The notes below the pieces were generated by a model. The model had not been told where the DNA came from and searched no databases. It saw only the letters and a list, made by a program, of their open reading frames with translations. Positions 36,732-45,342 of a stretch of DNA of 64,000 bases are shown piece after piece. Source of the DNA: Sphingobium boeckii. Lineage in GTDB: Bacteria > Pseudomonadota > Alphaproteobacteria > Sphingomonadales > Sphingomonadaceae. Made by a program: the position numbers and the translations under genes. Within the stretch, counting starts at the first letter, position 1; each line of letters starts with the position of its first letter. The stretch lies in NCBI RefSeq assembly GCF_014199215.1, contig NZ_JACIJC010000001.1, positions 498,001-562,000 of the forward strand, in the 5' to 3' direction.

Positions 36732-37598
36732 ATGACAGAACAGAAAGTACCAAGCCGCGTTTTCGCGGGCGCCAAGCAGGAAGCCGAACAGGCCAAGCAG
36801 GCGGTTTCCACCCCCCAGACCCAGCATCCGGCCTATAAGCTCGCCTTCCAGGACAATGATTTCCTGCTGCGCGAGGATCTCCGCCCCGTGCGCTTTCAGC
36901 TTGAATTGCTGAAGCCCGAATTGCTGCTCGACGAAGCCAAGATCGCCTCGATGATGGTCTTCTATGGCTCGGCGCGCATTCCGGAACCCGCCAAGGCGCA
37001 GGTATTGCTCGACCTGGCGACCGATGAGCGTGGACGGAGGATCGCCGAAAGCCTGATCGCCAAATCCAAATATTATGATGTCGCGCGCGCGCTTGCGCAG
37101 ATGGCCAGCCAGGCACCCCGCGATCTGGATGGATGGCGGCATTTCGTGGTCTGCTCGGGCGGTGGCCCGTCGATCATGGAAGCCGCCAATCGTGGCGCGG
37201 TGGACGTCGGTGCTGAAACGGTGGGCCTCAACATCGTGTTGCCGCACGAACAGGCACCCAATCCCTATGTCACGCCGTCGCTCAGCTTCCAATTCCACTA
37301 TTTTGCGCTGAGGAAGATGCACTTCCTGCTGCGCGCCCGCGCGCTGGCGGTCTTCCCTGGCGGTTTCGGCACGTTCGACGAGACGTTCGAACTGCTGACC
37401 CTGATCCAGACGGGCAAGATCAAGCCCATCCCCGTGCTGATGTTCGGCCGCGAATTCTGGGAGAAGGTCGTGAATTTCGAGGCGCTCGCCGATGAAGGCG
37501 TGATCGCACACAAGGATCTGGAATTGTTTCACTTCGTGGAAACGGCGGAAGAGGCGTGGAAGATCGTGCAGGATTTCTATTCGGAAGGCGCCGTTTGA
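36732..37598 (+). CDS. LOG-family (TIGR00730) Rossmann-fold protein
   Basis: A 288-residue protein. The signature PGGFGTFDE and VVCSGGGPSIMEAANRGA are the nucleotide-binding and catalytic motifs of the LYSINE DECARBOXYLASE-like LOG family. LOG enzymes cleave nucleoside 5'-monophosphates or cytokinin ribotides to ribose 5-phosphate and base. The N-terminal 90 residues are an extension beyond the core found in longer members. The cellular role in this organism is unknown. It starts 38 bp after the extensin-like gene. Confidence 0.87.
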   Translation: MTEQKVPSRVFAGAKQEAEQAKQAVSTPQTQHPAYKLAFQDNDFLLREDLRPVRFQLELLKPELLLDEAKIASMMVFYGSARIPEPAKAQVLLDLATDERGRRIAESLIAKSKYYDVARALAQMASQAPRDLDGWRHFVVCSGGGPSIMEAANRGAVDVGAETVGLNIVLPHEQAPNPYVTPSLSFQFHYFALRKMHFLLRARALAVFPGGFGTFDETFELLTLIQTGKIKPIPVLMFGREFWEKVVNFEALADEGVIAHKDLELFHFVETAEEAWKIVQDFYSEGAV

Positions 37599-37725
37599 GG
37601 CTTTGTTGAAGCCTTGGCCTGCGCGTGTGTCGCGTCCAGTGACGTATTGCAGACGCACCATGACAATGAATTATGGTGACGCATTTGGCCAAATTCACCT
37701 GACCGTCTTTATAGCTGATTCGTCG

Positions 37726-38046
37726 CTAATTGCCGTCTGCATCGACCATGAACACCATTGGCTTGCCGCGTGATGCGGGTTCCCATCCTGCCAGCAAGGC
37801 AGCGCGAACGCCCCGGGAGACCAGGGCATCGTTGATCTGAAGCCTGCCCCGCTGCAATCCTTTCAACAAGCGCTTGGGCGGGGGAAATTCCAGCAATGCT
37901 GCGCGCTGCGTATCCGCCTCCCGCAACAAGACCGTCATGCCCTTCCAGCCATCGGCATCGGACCATTGCGGCTCTCGCTGCAATTCCCACTCATATTTGA
38001 GTCCATCTATTTCGACGATGCCGGCAAGGCTGTGCATATGAAGCAT
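37726..38046 (-). CDS. Small conserved hypothetical protein
   Basis: A protein of about 106 residues starting at ATG 38046 (MLHMHSLAGIVEIDGLKYEW); starts at 38037 or 38085 are also possible. EPQWSDADGWKGMTVLLREA and RRGRLQ-like basic stretches are followed by AGWEPASRGKPMVFMVDADG. No signal or membrane segment is visible. The even composition suggests real coding, and similar short proteins occur in sphingomonads, but I cannot name a family. Confidence 0.55.
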   Translation of the reverse strand: MLHMHSLAGIVEIDGLKYEWELQREPQWSDADGWKGMTVLLREADTQRAALLEFPPPKRLLKGLQRGRLQINDALVSRGVRAALLAGWEPASRGKPMVFMVDADGN

Positions 38047-38124
38047 GTCGGCTGACCTAGCATAGGCATGATGGCAAACCATCATGCCGCGTTTTCATTG
38101 CGCGGGAATCAAAATCCGCCGGCG

Positions 38125-38733
38125 CTAAACCGCTTTCATCCAGAATTGCATCGGCTTTGGCGTTTCGTGCGCGTCGCCGATATCCTTCCACGCGAAATCG
38201 GTGGTCATGCCTTGCAGCGGCGCATAGCCGCGCTTGCGCCAGAAGGGGTCGAGCGGGGCATAGTCCATAGGACGGGCAGGGTGGTCCTCCGCGCGGATGA
38301 CCGCGCAGAAGGCGACATGGCGGCGGCCAAGCGCACGGGCGTGCGCCTCGCGGCCATCGAAAAAGGCATGGCCCAGTCCCTTCCCGCGATAGGCGGGGAG
38401 CAAAACCGATTCGCCGCAATAGAGGATGTCGGTCAGATCATGCCCGCGCGCGTCGAAGGGCGCGGCAAAGGCCTGCGCGTGATCCTCCATCGGGGCTGCC
38501 GTGGCCGCGCCCACCAGCGTGTCGCCGTCGAATGCGCCGATCACCACGGCATCGCGGCTAGCTATATAGGCGTTCAGATAGGCGCGCTCATAGGCGGCAT
38601 CCCCGTAATAGAGATAGGGAAAGGCGCGGAACACGCTGATCCGCAAGGCCGCCAGCGCGTCGATCGATCGCGCCAGCGCATGGCCGGTCAGCGTTTCGAC
38701 GCGGATCGGCTCTCCTTGCGGAGAGCCTTTCAT
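38125..38733 (-). CDS. GNAT-family acetyltransferase
   Basis: A 202-residue protein starting at ATG 38733 within the stop of the cytochrome c gene. GESVLLPAYRGKGLGHAFFD is the acetyl-CoA-binding motif A (R/Q-x-x-G-x-G/A), followed by HVAFCAVIRAEDHPARP and a C-terminal strand. The FRAFPYLYYGDAAYERAYL segment belongs to a subgroup with a longer N-terminus. The substrate is unknown. The tight overlap suggests co-transcription with the cytochrome gene. Confidence 0.82.
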   Translation of the reverse strand: MKGSPQGEPIRVETLTGHALARSIDALAALRISVFRAFPYLYYGDAAYERAYLNAYIASRDAVVIGAFDGDTLVGAATAAPMEDHAQAFAAPFDARGHDLTDILYCGESVLLPAYRGKGLGHAFFDGREAHARALGRRHVAFCAVIRAEDHPARPMDYAPLDPFWRKRGYAPLQGMTTDFAWKDIGDAHETPKPMQFWMKAV

Positions 38734-39383
38734 CAATGCGCGGCGGGTGCGGTTGCGTTTGCGGCCGGGGCCGCCGCATTGTCTGCCGGAGCCGCTGCGT
38801 TGGCCGGAGCCGCTGCGTTGTCAGCGGGCGCTGCTGCATCGGCTGCCGGCGCGGCCGAGGCCGCCGGCAACGGGATGTTGGAGCCCTGCGCGTTCATGTA
38901 AACCAGCAGATTGGCGCGATCTTCAGGCTTGGAGAGGCCCGCAAAGGTCATCTTGGTGCCTGGCGCGAACTTCTTGGGAGACGTCAGCCACGCATCCATC
39001 GACGCGAAATCCCAATTGCCGCCCTTGCCCGAAAGCGCGGGCGAGAAAGCGAAGCCGCCTTTGCCATGGCCGATTTCCTCGCCCATCGTGGCGTAGAGAT
39101 TCGGGCCAATGCCGTTTGCACCACCTTGAGTGATCGTGTGGCAGGCCGTGCACTTCTTGAAGACTTCGGCACCCTTGGCTGCGTCCGCTGTCGGCAGCAG
39201 CGTCGCGATATCGACCTTCGCAGCAGCGCCACCGCCATCGGCCGGCGCGGCGTCAGCCACTTCGAAGCCGGGCTTTTCCGGCTCGTGAGCGGCGAAATAC
39301 ATCCCGCTGACGATCGAGGTTCCCAATGCGACGATGCCCGCCGCCAATACCCAACCCGCGATCGTGTTGAACTTGTCGTCCAT
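38733..39383 (-). CDS. Membrane-anchored cytochrome c
   Basis: A 216-residue class I cytochrome c. The N-terminal helix (about residues 8-30) anchors it in the inner membrane with the haem domain in the periplasm. The haem site CTACH is at 78-82 and the axial Met is at 145 (GTKMTFAG). This resembles the CycM/c552 electron carriers that feed aa3-type oxidases in alphaproteobacteria. Residues 173-216 form an Ala/Pro/Asn-rich low-complexity tail, partly encoded by an 18-bp tandem repeat. It starts at ATG 39383. Confidence 0.92.
   Translation of the reverse strand: MDDKFNTIAGWVLAAGIVALGTSIVSGMYFAAHEPEKPGFEVADAAPADGGGAAAKVDIATLLPTADAAKGAEVFKKCTACHTITQGGANGIGPNLYATMGEEIGHGKGGFAFSPALSGKGGNWDFASMDAWLTSPKKFAPGTKMTFAGLSKPEDRANLLVYMNAQGSNIPLPAASAAPAADAAAPADNAAAPANAAAPADNAAAPAANATAPAAH
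38785..38820. repeat. 18-bp tandem repeat in the cytochrome c tail
   Basis: Two perfect copies of GCCGGAGCCGCTGCGTTG (38785-38802, 38803-38820) lie inside the cytochrome c gene, with decayed copies on both sides. They encode the Ala/Pro/Asn-rich C-terminal tail in frame (18 bp is six codons). Repeat number could vary by slippage without breaking the frame. Confidence 0.8.
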
Positions 39384-39499
39384 GGAAGTCCCTTTGAAGC
39401 ACGCTTTTCTATATTTCGGCTTCCCTTTAGGGGCGCATCGCCGCCATCGCAAGCCGCTGCTTGTGCGTTGCGAAGATACTGTTTAGCGCCGCTCGCCAT

Positions 39500-40387
39500 A
39501 TGGAAAATTATCCCGCCCCCGCCCGCCCGATCGTTCAGGCGATGATCGACGCCGCAGCCGCAGAACCGCAGCGCGCCGTGTCTTTTCAAGGCGCACCGGG
39601 CGCAAATTCCCATATCGCTGTAGAACAGGCCTTTCCGCAAGGCCTGGCTTTGCCGTGCTTCGGTTTCGAAGATGCGATCGATGCGGTGAAGGAAGGGCGG
39701 GCCGATTGCGCGCTGATTCCCATCGAAAATTCGCTGCATGGCCGCGTTGCGGACATGCACTTCCTGCTTCCCGAATCGGGTCTGGTGATCACTGGCGAGC
39801 ATTTTCTGCCCATCCGCTACAGTCTGATGTCCAATGGGCCGCTTGAGGGGATCACCCAGGCGATCAGCCATCCGCAGGCGCTGGGGCAGTGTCGCAAATG
39901 GCTGCGTGCGCGGGGCATCATGCCGGTGCCTTATGCTGATACCGCGGGTGCGGCCGCTCTGGTTGCGGAAATGAACGATCCGACCGTGGCCGCTGTGGCG
40001 CCGCCACTGGCCGCGGGTCTCTACGGCCTTGATACGATCGCCGAGCATCTGGCCGATTCGGACGACAATATGACGCGATTCGTGGCGCTGGCGCGCGAAG
40101 CGCCGGATCGCGTGATCCATGGCACGCCGATGACGACCTTCATTTTCGAGGTGAAGAACGTCCCCGCCGCGCTTTACAAGGCAATGGGCGGCTTTGCGAC
40201 CAATGGCGTCAACATGACCAAGCTGGAAAGCTATCAGCGCGGCGCAAGCTTCGCCGCAACCGAATTTTATGCGGATATCGAGGGTGCGCCGGGCGATCCA
40301 GCGGTGGATCGCGCCTTGGAGGAGCTGCACTTTCATTCCAAATGGGTGCGCCTGCTGGGCACATATCCCCAGGCGCGGGTGCGGTAA
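39500..40387 (+). CDS. pheA: Prephenate dehydratase
   Basis: A 295-residue monofunctional prephenate dehydratase that makes phenylpyruvate for phenylalanine. VSFQGAPGANSHIAVEQAF starts the catalytic domain. ADCALIPIENSLHGRVADMH and the catalytic TRF in DDNMTRFVALAR follow. An ACT domain (TTFIFEVKNVPAALYKAMGG; ESYQRGASFAATEFYADIEG) allows feedback by phenylalanine. No chorismate mutase domain is fused. ATG 39500 is chosen over an upstream extension. It is divergent from the cytochrome c gene. Confidence 0.95.
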   Translation: MENYPAPARPIVQAMIDAAAAEPQRAVSFQGAPGANSHIAVEQAFPQGLALPCFGFEDAIDAVKEGRADCALIPIENSLHGRVADMHFLLPESGLVITGEHFLPIRYSLMSNGPLEGITQAISHPQALGQCRKWLRARGIMPVPYADTAGAAALVAEMNDPTVAAVAPPLAAGLYGLDTIAEHLADSDDNMTRFVALAREAPDRVIHGTPMTTFIFEVKNVPAALYKAMGGFATNGVNMTKLESYQRGASFAATEFYADIEGAPGDPAVDRALEELHFHSKWVRLLGTYPQARVR

Positions 40388-40402
40388 GGAGTATTTTCAA
40401 GG

Positions 40403-40484
40403 CCGTTCGGGCTGAGCCTGTCGAAGCCTCTCACTTTTGTGACCTGAAAGAAGGAAAGGGCTTCGACAGGCTCAGCCCGAACGG
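40403..40484. repeat. 26-bp perfect inverted repeat, terminator-like (CCGTTCGGGCTGAG family)
   Basis: The arm 40403-40428 is exactly complementary to 40459-40484 (26 bp, CCGTTCGGGCTGAGCC...), with a 30-nt spacer. It lies between the convergent pheA and S1/P1 nuclease genes and so may terminate both. A near-identical element with a different spacer is at 56047-56131. Confidence 0.85.
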
Positions 40485-40503
40485 TGTTTGGGATAAAATC
40501 CCC

Positions 40504-41346
40504 TCAGCCCAAGGCCTCGTCCAGCATCCGTGCCAGCCGGATCCCGCCGCGCTCCACTTCCAGTCGCAGCGGCGCGATCAGGCTTTCGATCTTTTCGTTG
40601 GTCAGCATCGATCGGGCAGGCGGCGTGATGCTGCAGGGATCGCCGCCGTAGGCCATGCCATAAACGGAATCGCGCGCCACGGCCCAGCTTTCGCGGCTCC
40701 AATCCTCCACCGTGCCAGCCCCCATTTCGGCGCGTTCGGAGGGGGAATAGATACGCACTATGGAGGGCGGGGTGGAGATGGCGCGCTCGGCCAGATAGCC
40801 ATCCCAGATGCTGTGCAGATTCATCCGCTCGGTCGAGAATGCGCCATAAGCCGCCTTGGCGCGATTGCCGCCCAGATCGCCTTTGTCTCCGGCGTGAAGC
40901 GGCTGATGCAGATCGCCCATGAAATGGATGAGGAAGGCCAGCGCCATCAGCCGTTCGCGTTCCGGCACCGTGCGGTCCTTCAGCAGCTTGGCGTTGCGCT
41001 CGATCTGGGCGGATACGCAATGGCCGTCCTTGCACGCCGCTTTCAGATCGAACGGCTTGCAGATGTCCACATTCTGATAATGCCAGGAATAGGCATAGCT
41101 GAAGCGCGGGCCGAGCTCCTTGATGCAATCGGCCCAATAGGCCGCCTTCTCGATCGTGTTGATCGGGCAGGTGGGCGTTTCCAGCAACGCGCCCTTGGCC
41201 AGCAGGCGGCGGATTGCGGCGCGCGTCTTGGGCGTCACCTGCTTATAGGCGATCTGTCCCACCGTCTCATGCCCATATTCCCACCAGGCCGAAGCGGGGG
41301 CGGGGATCAGGAGCAGGGCGGTGAGGAAAGCGAGGAGGCGTGTCAT
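40504..41346 (-). CDS. S1/P1-type nuclease, exported
   Basis: A 280-residue zinc nuclease. A signal peptide (MTRLLAFLTALLLIPAPASA) is cut to expose the N-terminal Trp of WWEYGHETVGQIAYK, which is a zinc ligand in this family. HFMGDLHQPLHAGDKGDLGG and EDWSRESWAVAR hold further ligands and active-site residues. It would degrade single-stranded DNA or RNA or 3'-nucleotides in the periplasm or outside, perhaps for phosphate. It lies just downstream of a 26-bp inverted repeat. Confidence 0.9.
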   Translation of the reverse strand: MTRLLAFLTALLLIPAPASAWWEYGHETVGQIAYKQVTPKTRAAIRRLLAKGALLETPTCPINTIEKAAYWADCIKELGPRFSYAYSWHYQNVDICKPFDLKAACKDGHCVSAQIERNAKLLKDRTVPERERLMALAFLIHFMGDLHQPLHAGDKGDLGGNRAKAAYGAFSTERMNLHSIWDGYLAERAISTPPSIVRIYSPSERAEMGAGTVEDWSRESWAVARDSVYGMAYGGDPCSITPPARSMLTNEKIESLIAPLRLEVERGGIRLARMLDEALG

Positions 41347-41378
41347 GTCGCGCGATTAGCGGAGATGGCCGGGCTTTC

Positions 41379-42365
41379 CTACTCTTCATCCCCATAGATC
41401 GCGATCTGCTTGCCACCGAGACTGGTGTTGCGGCCGCGATACATGCCGGGCGTGTTGAACGACCAATAAGCCGCGCCGTCCGGCCCGGTGACGATCACGC
41501 CGCCGGTCCCGCCCAGATCGCGCAATTCGGCCATCACATGATCGGCGGCCTGCTTGGGCGATTCGCCGGTGAAGCGGACGCGGGCACAGATTTCGTGCGC
41601 CACGCCCAGGCGGATGAAGAATTCGCCCGCGCCCGTGGCCGAGACGGCGCAGGCGCGATCGTCGGCATAGGTGCCCGCGCCGATGATCGGCGAATCCCCG
41701 ATCCGGCCCCAGCGCTTGCCGGTCAGCCCGCCGGTCGATGTGGCGGCGGCGACATGTCCCTTGCGATCCACGGCGACCGCGCCGACCGTGCCATATTTCA
41801 TATCCACATCATACCAGCCGACCTTTTTGGCCTTGAGTTCTTCAAGCTGGCGCTTGCGCTCCGGCGTGGCGAACCAGCTCGGGTCCACCTGTTCCAGCCC
41901 TTGCTCCACCGAAAAGATATCCGCGCCCTGGCGGCTGAGCAGGACATGCGGGCTTTTCTCCATGACGGCGCGCGCCAGGCTGACCGGATGCCGGGTGCGG
42001 GTTACCCCGGCGACCGCACCCGCGGCGCGCGTGGTGCCATCCATGATTGCGGCATCCAGTTCGTTCCCGCCTTCGTAGGTGAAGACCGCGCCGCGCCCCG
42101 CGTTGAAATGGGGATCATCTTCCAGCACCTGCACCGCGGCTTCCACCGCATCGACCGCGGAGCCGCCGTCAGCCAGAACCTTCGATCCCGCTTCCAGCGC
42201 GGAATCGAGGCCGGCCAAAGCCGCCTTTTCTTGTTCCGGCGTCAATTTTCCGGGGGCCATCGCGCCAGCGCCGCCATGGATCACGATCGTCCAGTCGGGG
42301 CGCTCGGCGGCGTCAGCGGGGGCAAGCGACATCAACAGGACTCCGGGGATGAACAAAAAACGCAT
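41379..42365 (-). CDS. Isoaspartyl peptidase/L-asparaginase, exported
   Basis: A 328-residue N-terminal nucleophile hydrolase with a signal peptide (MRFLFIPGVLLMSLAPADAA). WTIVIHGGAGAMAPGKL begins the alpha chain. Autocleavage is expected before the Thr of GTVGAVAVDRKGHVAAATST, the new N-terminal nucleophile, and GGLTGKRWGRIGDSPIIGAG completes the site. It would hydrolyse isoaspartyl dipeptides or asparagine in the periplasm. Start ATG 42365 is chosen because it begins the signal peptide. It is 32 bp upstream of the nuclease gene. Confidence 0.92.
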   Translation of the reverse strand: MRFLFIPGVLLMSLAPADAAERPDWTIVIHGGAGAMAPGKLTPEQEKAALAGLDSALEAGSKVLADGGSAVDAVEAAVQVLEDDPHFNAGRGAVFTYEGGNELDAAIMDGTTRAAGAVAGVTRTRHPVSLARAVMEKSPHVLLSRQGADIFSVEQGLEQVDPSWFATPERKRQLEELKAKKVGWYDVDMKYGTVGAVAVDRKGHVAAATSTGGLTGKRWGRIGDSPIIGAGTYADDRACAVSATGAGEFFIRLGVAHEICARVRFTGESPKQAADHVMAELRDLGGTGGVIVTGPDGAAYWSFNTPGMYRGRNTSLGGKQIAIYGDEE

Positions 42366-42530
42366 GAGGGTTCTCGCGTTTGAGGATGCTGCCAATCTTA
42401 TCAGCTTGGGCGGTGCGCGCCAGCCGGCAATGGGCAGGGTCGCCGGAGGGCAAGACGCGAAAATTATCGGCTGGCCAGCCCATGGAAAACTGTTAGCGTT
42501 CGCCTTGGTGGGGAAACAGGGAGCAGAACC

Positions 42531-43646
42531 ATGCGTAAATCCTTGGCCGCAATTGCACTGTCATGCGCCATCGCCGCTTCGTCTTCGCAGGCGGGGATCA
42601 TCGATGCGATGAAGATCATGAAGAATAACAAGCCCCCGGCGCAGCCGTTCGATGAGCGTCGTGCGCCGCCCCGGCCGAATTATCGAGATTTGAGCAATTG
42701 GGTTGCCTTGCCCAACACGCGCGACGAGGCCGATGTCGCGCCGCTCGGCGTGCAGCCGGGGGATCAGGCGCGCGCGGCAGTGGATGTTTTCTACGTTTAT
42801 CCCACCGTGTTTTTCAGCCAGACCGACTGGAATGCCGATGTGAACGACGCCGCCTATCGCAAGCAGATTGAGGATACCACGATCCGCAGCCAGGCCAGTG
42901 TCTTCAACGCCTGCTGCAAGGTGTACGCCCCGCATTACCGGCAGATGACGCTGGGCGGCTATGTGAAATGGTCTGCCAATTCCGAAGCGGCGGTCGATCT
43001 GGCCTATCAGGATGTGCGCCGCGCTTTCGAATATTATCTCGACAATTATAACAACGGCCGTCCGTTCATCATCGCGGGGCACAGCCAGGGATCGCGCATC
43101 CTGCGGCGGCTGATCGAGGAGCGGATCGATGCCAAGCCGGTCGCCAAGCGGCTGGTGGTGGCTTATCTCATCGGCCACTGGATCGAGGCGGACTGGTATA
43201 GGGGGCTGCGCGACATCACGCCCTGCCAGACGGCCAGCGATGTGCGTTGCGTGATCAGCTACAGCAGCTTTGGCGAAGGCCGCAATGCCACATTCCAGCG
43301 GCTCACGCTGGGCAAGACCAGCAACTACACGCCGGAGACGATCAAGCGCCCCTATACCTGCATCAACCCGCTGAGCTGGACGACGGGAACGGGCAAAGCC
43401 GCCAAGTCACTCAATATGGGGGCTTGGGTTTACGGCCCCGGAACGCGTCCGCGCGCGCCCGATGTCGGCATGGTCTCGGCGCGCTGCAAGGATGGCGCGC
43501 TCTATGTTTCCAAGGCGGCCAAGATATATGAGGATCTGGTGATCCCCTTCGGCAATTATCACAATGTGGACTATAATCTGTTCTACATGAACATCCGGGA
43601 GAATGCGCTGACACGCGCCACCGCGTTCATGCGTCAGCCGCGTTGA
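42531..43646 (+). CDS. DUF3089 alpha/beta hydrolase-like protein
   Basis: A 371-residue protein with an N-terminal signal peptide (MRKSLAAIALSCAIAASSSQ). VDVFYVYPTVFFSQTDWNAD and RPFIIAGHSQGSRILRRLIE (nucleophile Ser in GHSQGS) match DUF3089, an alpha/beta-hydrolase family of unknown substrate. The Cys pairs in ACCKVYAP and TPCQTASDVRC suggest disulfides and a periplasmic place. A lipase or esterase activity is inferred from fold only. It is divergent from the isoaspartyl peptidase gene. Confidence 0.85.
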   Translation: MRKSLAAIALSCAIAASSSQAGIIDAMKIMKNNKPPAQPFDERRAPPRPNYRDLSNWVALPNTRDEADVAPLGVQPGDQARAAVDVFYVYPTVFFSQTDWNADVNDAAYRKQIEDTTIRSQASVFNACCKVYAPHYRQMTLGGYVKWSANSEAAVDLAYQDVRRAFEYYLDNYNNGRPFIIAGHSQGSRILRRLIEERIDAKPVAKRLVVAYLIGHWIEADWYRGLRDITPCQTASDVRCVISYSSFGEGRNATFQRLTLGKTSNYTPETIKRPYTCINPLSWTTGTGKAAKSLNMGAWVYGPGTRPRAPDVGMVSARCKDGALYVSKAAKIYEDLVIPFGNYHNVDYNLFYMNIRENALTRATAFMRQPR

Positions 43647-43728
43647 AACCTGCCTTGCCTTGTCGTAACGACGCCGGGATTTCCGCACGCGCGGAGCGAC
43701 AGAGATATGGAAAAAGCAGGGAGCGGGC

Positions 43729-45342
43729 ATGACGGCGAAGGCGGACACACCAAAGCAGAACGAATGGCTCGTCATCCTGGCCTCATCGCTTGGCACTGTT
43801 TTCGAATGGTATGATTTCTATCTCTACGGCCTGCTCGCCACGATCATTTCCGCACAGTTTTTCTCGGGCGTCAATGAAACCACGGGCTTCATCTTCGCGC
43901 TGGCTGCATTCGCAGCGGGGTTTGCGGTGCGGCCGTTCGGCGCGCTCGTCTTCGGCCGGGTGGGCGATATGGTGGGGCGCAAGAATACCTTCCTGGTGAC
44001 CATGGGGATCATGGGGCTGTCCACCTTCGCGGTCGGACTGTTGCCCAGCTACGCAGCGATCGGCGTGGCAGCGCCGGTTTTGCTGGTTTTTCTGCGGCTG
44101 TTGCAGGGGCTGGCGCTAGGCGGGGAATATGGTGGTGCCGCCACCTATGTCGCCGAACATGCGCCGGCGGGCAAACGCGGTTTCCATACCAGCTTCATCC
44201 AGACGACTGCAACGCTGGGGCTGTTCGCCGCCCTTCTGGTGGTGATCGGATGCCGCAGCATTTTGGGCGAGGCGGCCTTTGCCGATTGGGGCTGGCGCGT
44301 GCCTTTCATCGTCTCGATCCTGTTGCTGGGCGTGTCACTTTGGATCCGGATGCAGCTTGAGGAAAGCCCGGTCTTTGCGAAGATGAAGGCCGAGGGGAAA
44401 ACCTCAAAGGCACCGCTTACTGAAGCGTTCGCGCGCTGGGGTAATTTGAAGATCGTGTTCATCGCGCTGTTCGGGGCGGTCGCGGGGCAGGCGGTGGTCT
44501 GGTATACCGGGCAGTTTTACGCGCTGTTTTTCCTGGAAAAAACTTTGAAAGTGGAGGGTGCGACCGCCAACATCCTGATCGCGATCGCGCTGGCCATCGC
44601 AACGCCCGCTTTCCTCTTCTTCGGCTGGCTGTCCGATCGGATCGGGCGCAAGCCGATCATCCTGGCGGGCTGTGCCATCGCTGCGCTCACCTATTTTCCG
44701 CTCTTCGAATCCTTGTCCAAGGCGGCCAACCCTGCGCTCTATGCTGCGCAGCAAAATGCGCCCGTCACCGTCATCGCGGACCCTGCAAGCTGCGCGTTTC
44801 AATTCGATCCCATCGGGCGCAACACCTTTGAGAGCTCGGGCTGCGATGTCGCCAAATCATTGCTGGCCAAGGCAGGCGTCAACTATGCCAATGCCGGCCA
44901 TGCAGGCGATCCCGCCACGGTGACCATCGGCAATCGCACGCTGGCCTATAGTGGAGAGCCTGCTGCGTTTCGGGCGGCCATCAACGCCGGGCTGGTCGAG
45001 GCGGGCTATCCCGCCAAGGCCGATGCAGCACAGATCAACAAGCCGCTGGTCGTGCTGATCCTGACGATCCTCGTGTTGTATGTGACGATGGTTTATGGCC
45101 CGATCGCGGCCTTGCTCGTGGAGTTGTTCCCAGCGCGTATCCGCTACACCTCCATGTCGTTGCCTTATCATATCGGCAATGGCTGGTTCGGCGGCTTCCT
45201 GCCGACCACGGCCTTTGCGATGGTCGCGGCCACGGGCAATATCTATTACGGGCTTTGGTATCCGATCGGCATTGCCGCGCTCACCGTGGTGATCGGGCTG
45301 TTCCTGTTACCGGAGACGGCGAAGCGTCCATTGGACGAGTGA
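43729..45342 (+). CDS. MHS-family MFS transporter with periplasmic insertion
   Basis: A 537-residue member of the metabolite:H+ symporter branch. LASSLGTVFEWYDFYLYGLL, RPFGALVFGRVGDMVGRKNT, RLLQGLALGGEYGGAATYVA and GWLSDRIGRKPIIL are the family motifs. Between the seventh-eighth and later helices, residues about 327-437 form a soluble insertion of around 110 residues with two Cys (355, 372). That makes it longer than KgtP-type members near 430. The substrate is unknown. The 3' end overlaps the convergent acyltransferase gene by 62 bp. Confidence 0.88.
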   Translation: MTAKADTPKQNEWLVILASSLGTVFEWYDFYLYGLLATIISAQFFSGVNETTGFIFALAAFAAGFAVRPFGALVFGRVGDMVGRKNTFLVTMGIMGLSTFAVGLLPSYAAIGVAAPVLLVFLRLLQGLALGGEYGGAATYVAEHAPAGKRGFHTSFIQTTATLGLFAALLVVIGCRSILGEAAFADWGWRVPFIVSILLLGVSLWIRMQLEESPVFAKMKAEGKTSKAPLTEAFARWGNLKIVFIALFGAVAGQAVVWYTGQFYALFFLEKTLKVEGATANILIAIALAIATPAFLFFGWLSDRIGRKPIILAGCAIAALTYFPLFESLSKAANPALYAAQQNAPVTVIADPASCAFQFDPIGRNTFESSGCDVAKSLLAKAGVNYANAGHAGDPATVTIGNRTLAYSGEPAAFRAAINAGLVEAGYPAKADAAQINKPLVVLILTILVLYVTMVYGPIAALLVELFPARIRYTSMSLPYHIGNGWFGGFLPTTAFAMVAATGNIYYGLWYPIGIAALTVVIGLFLLPETAKRPLDE

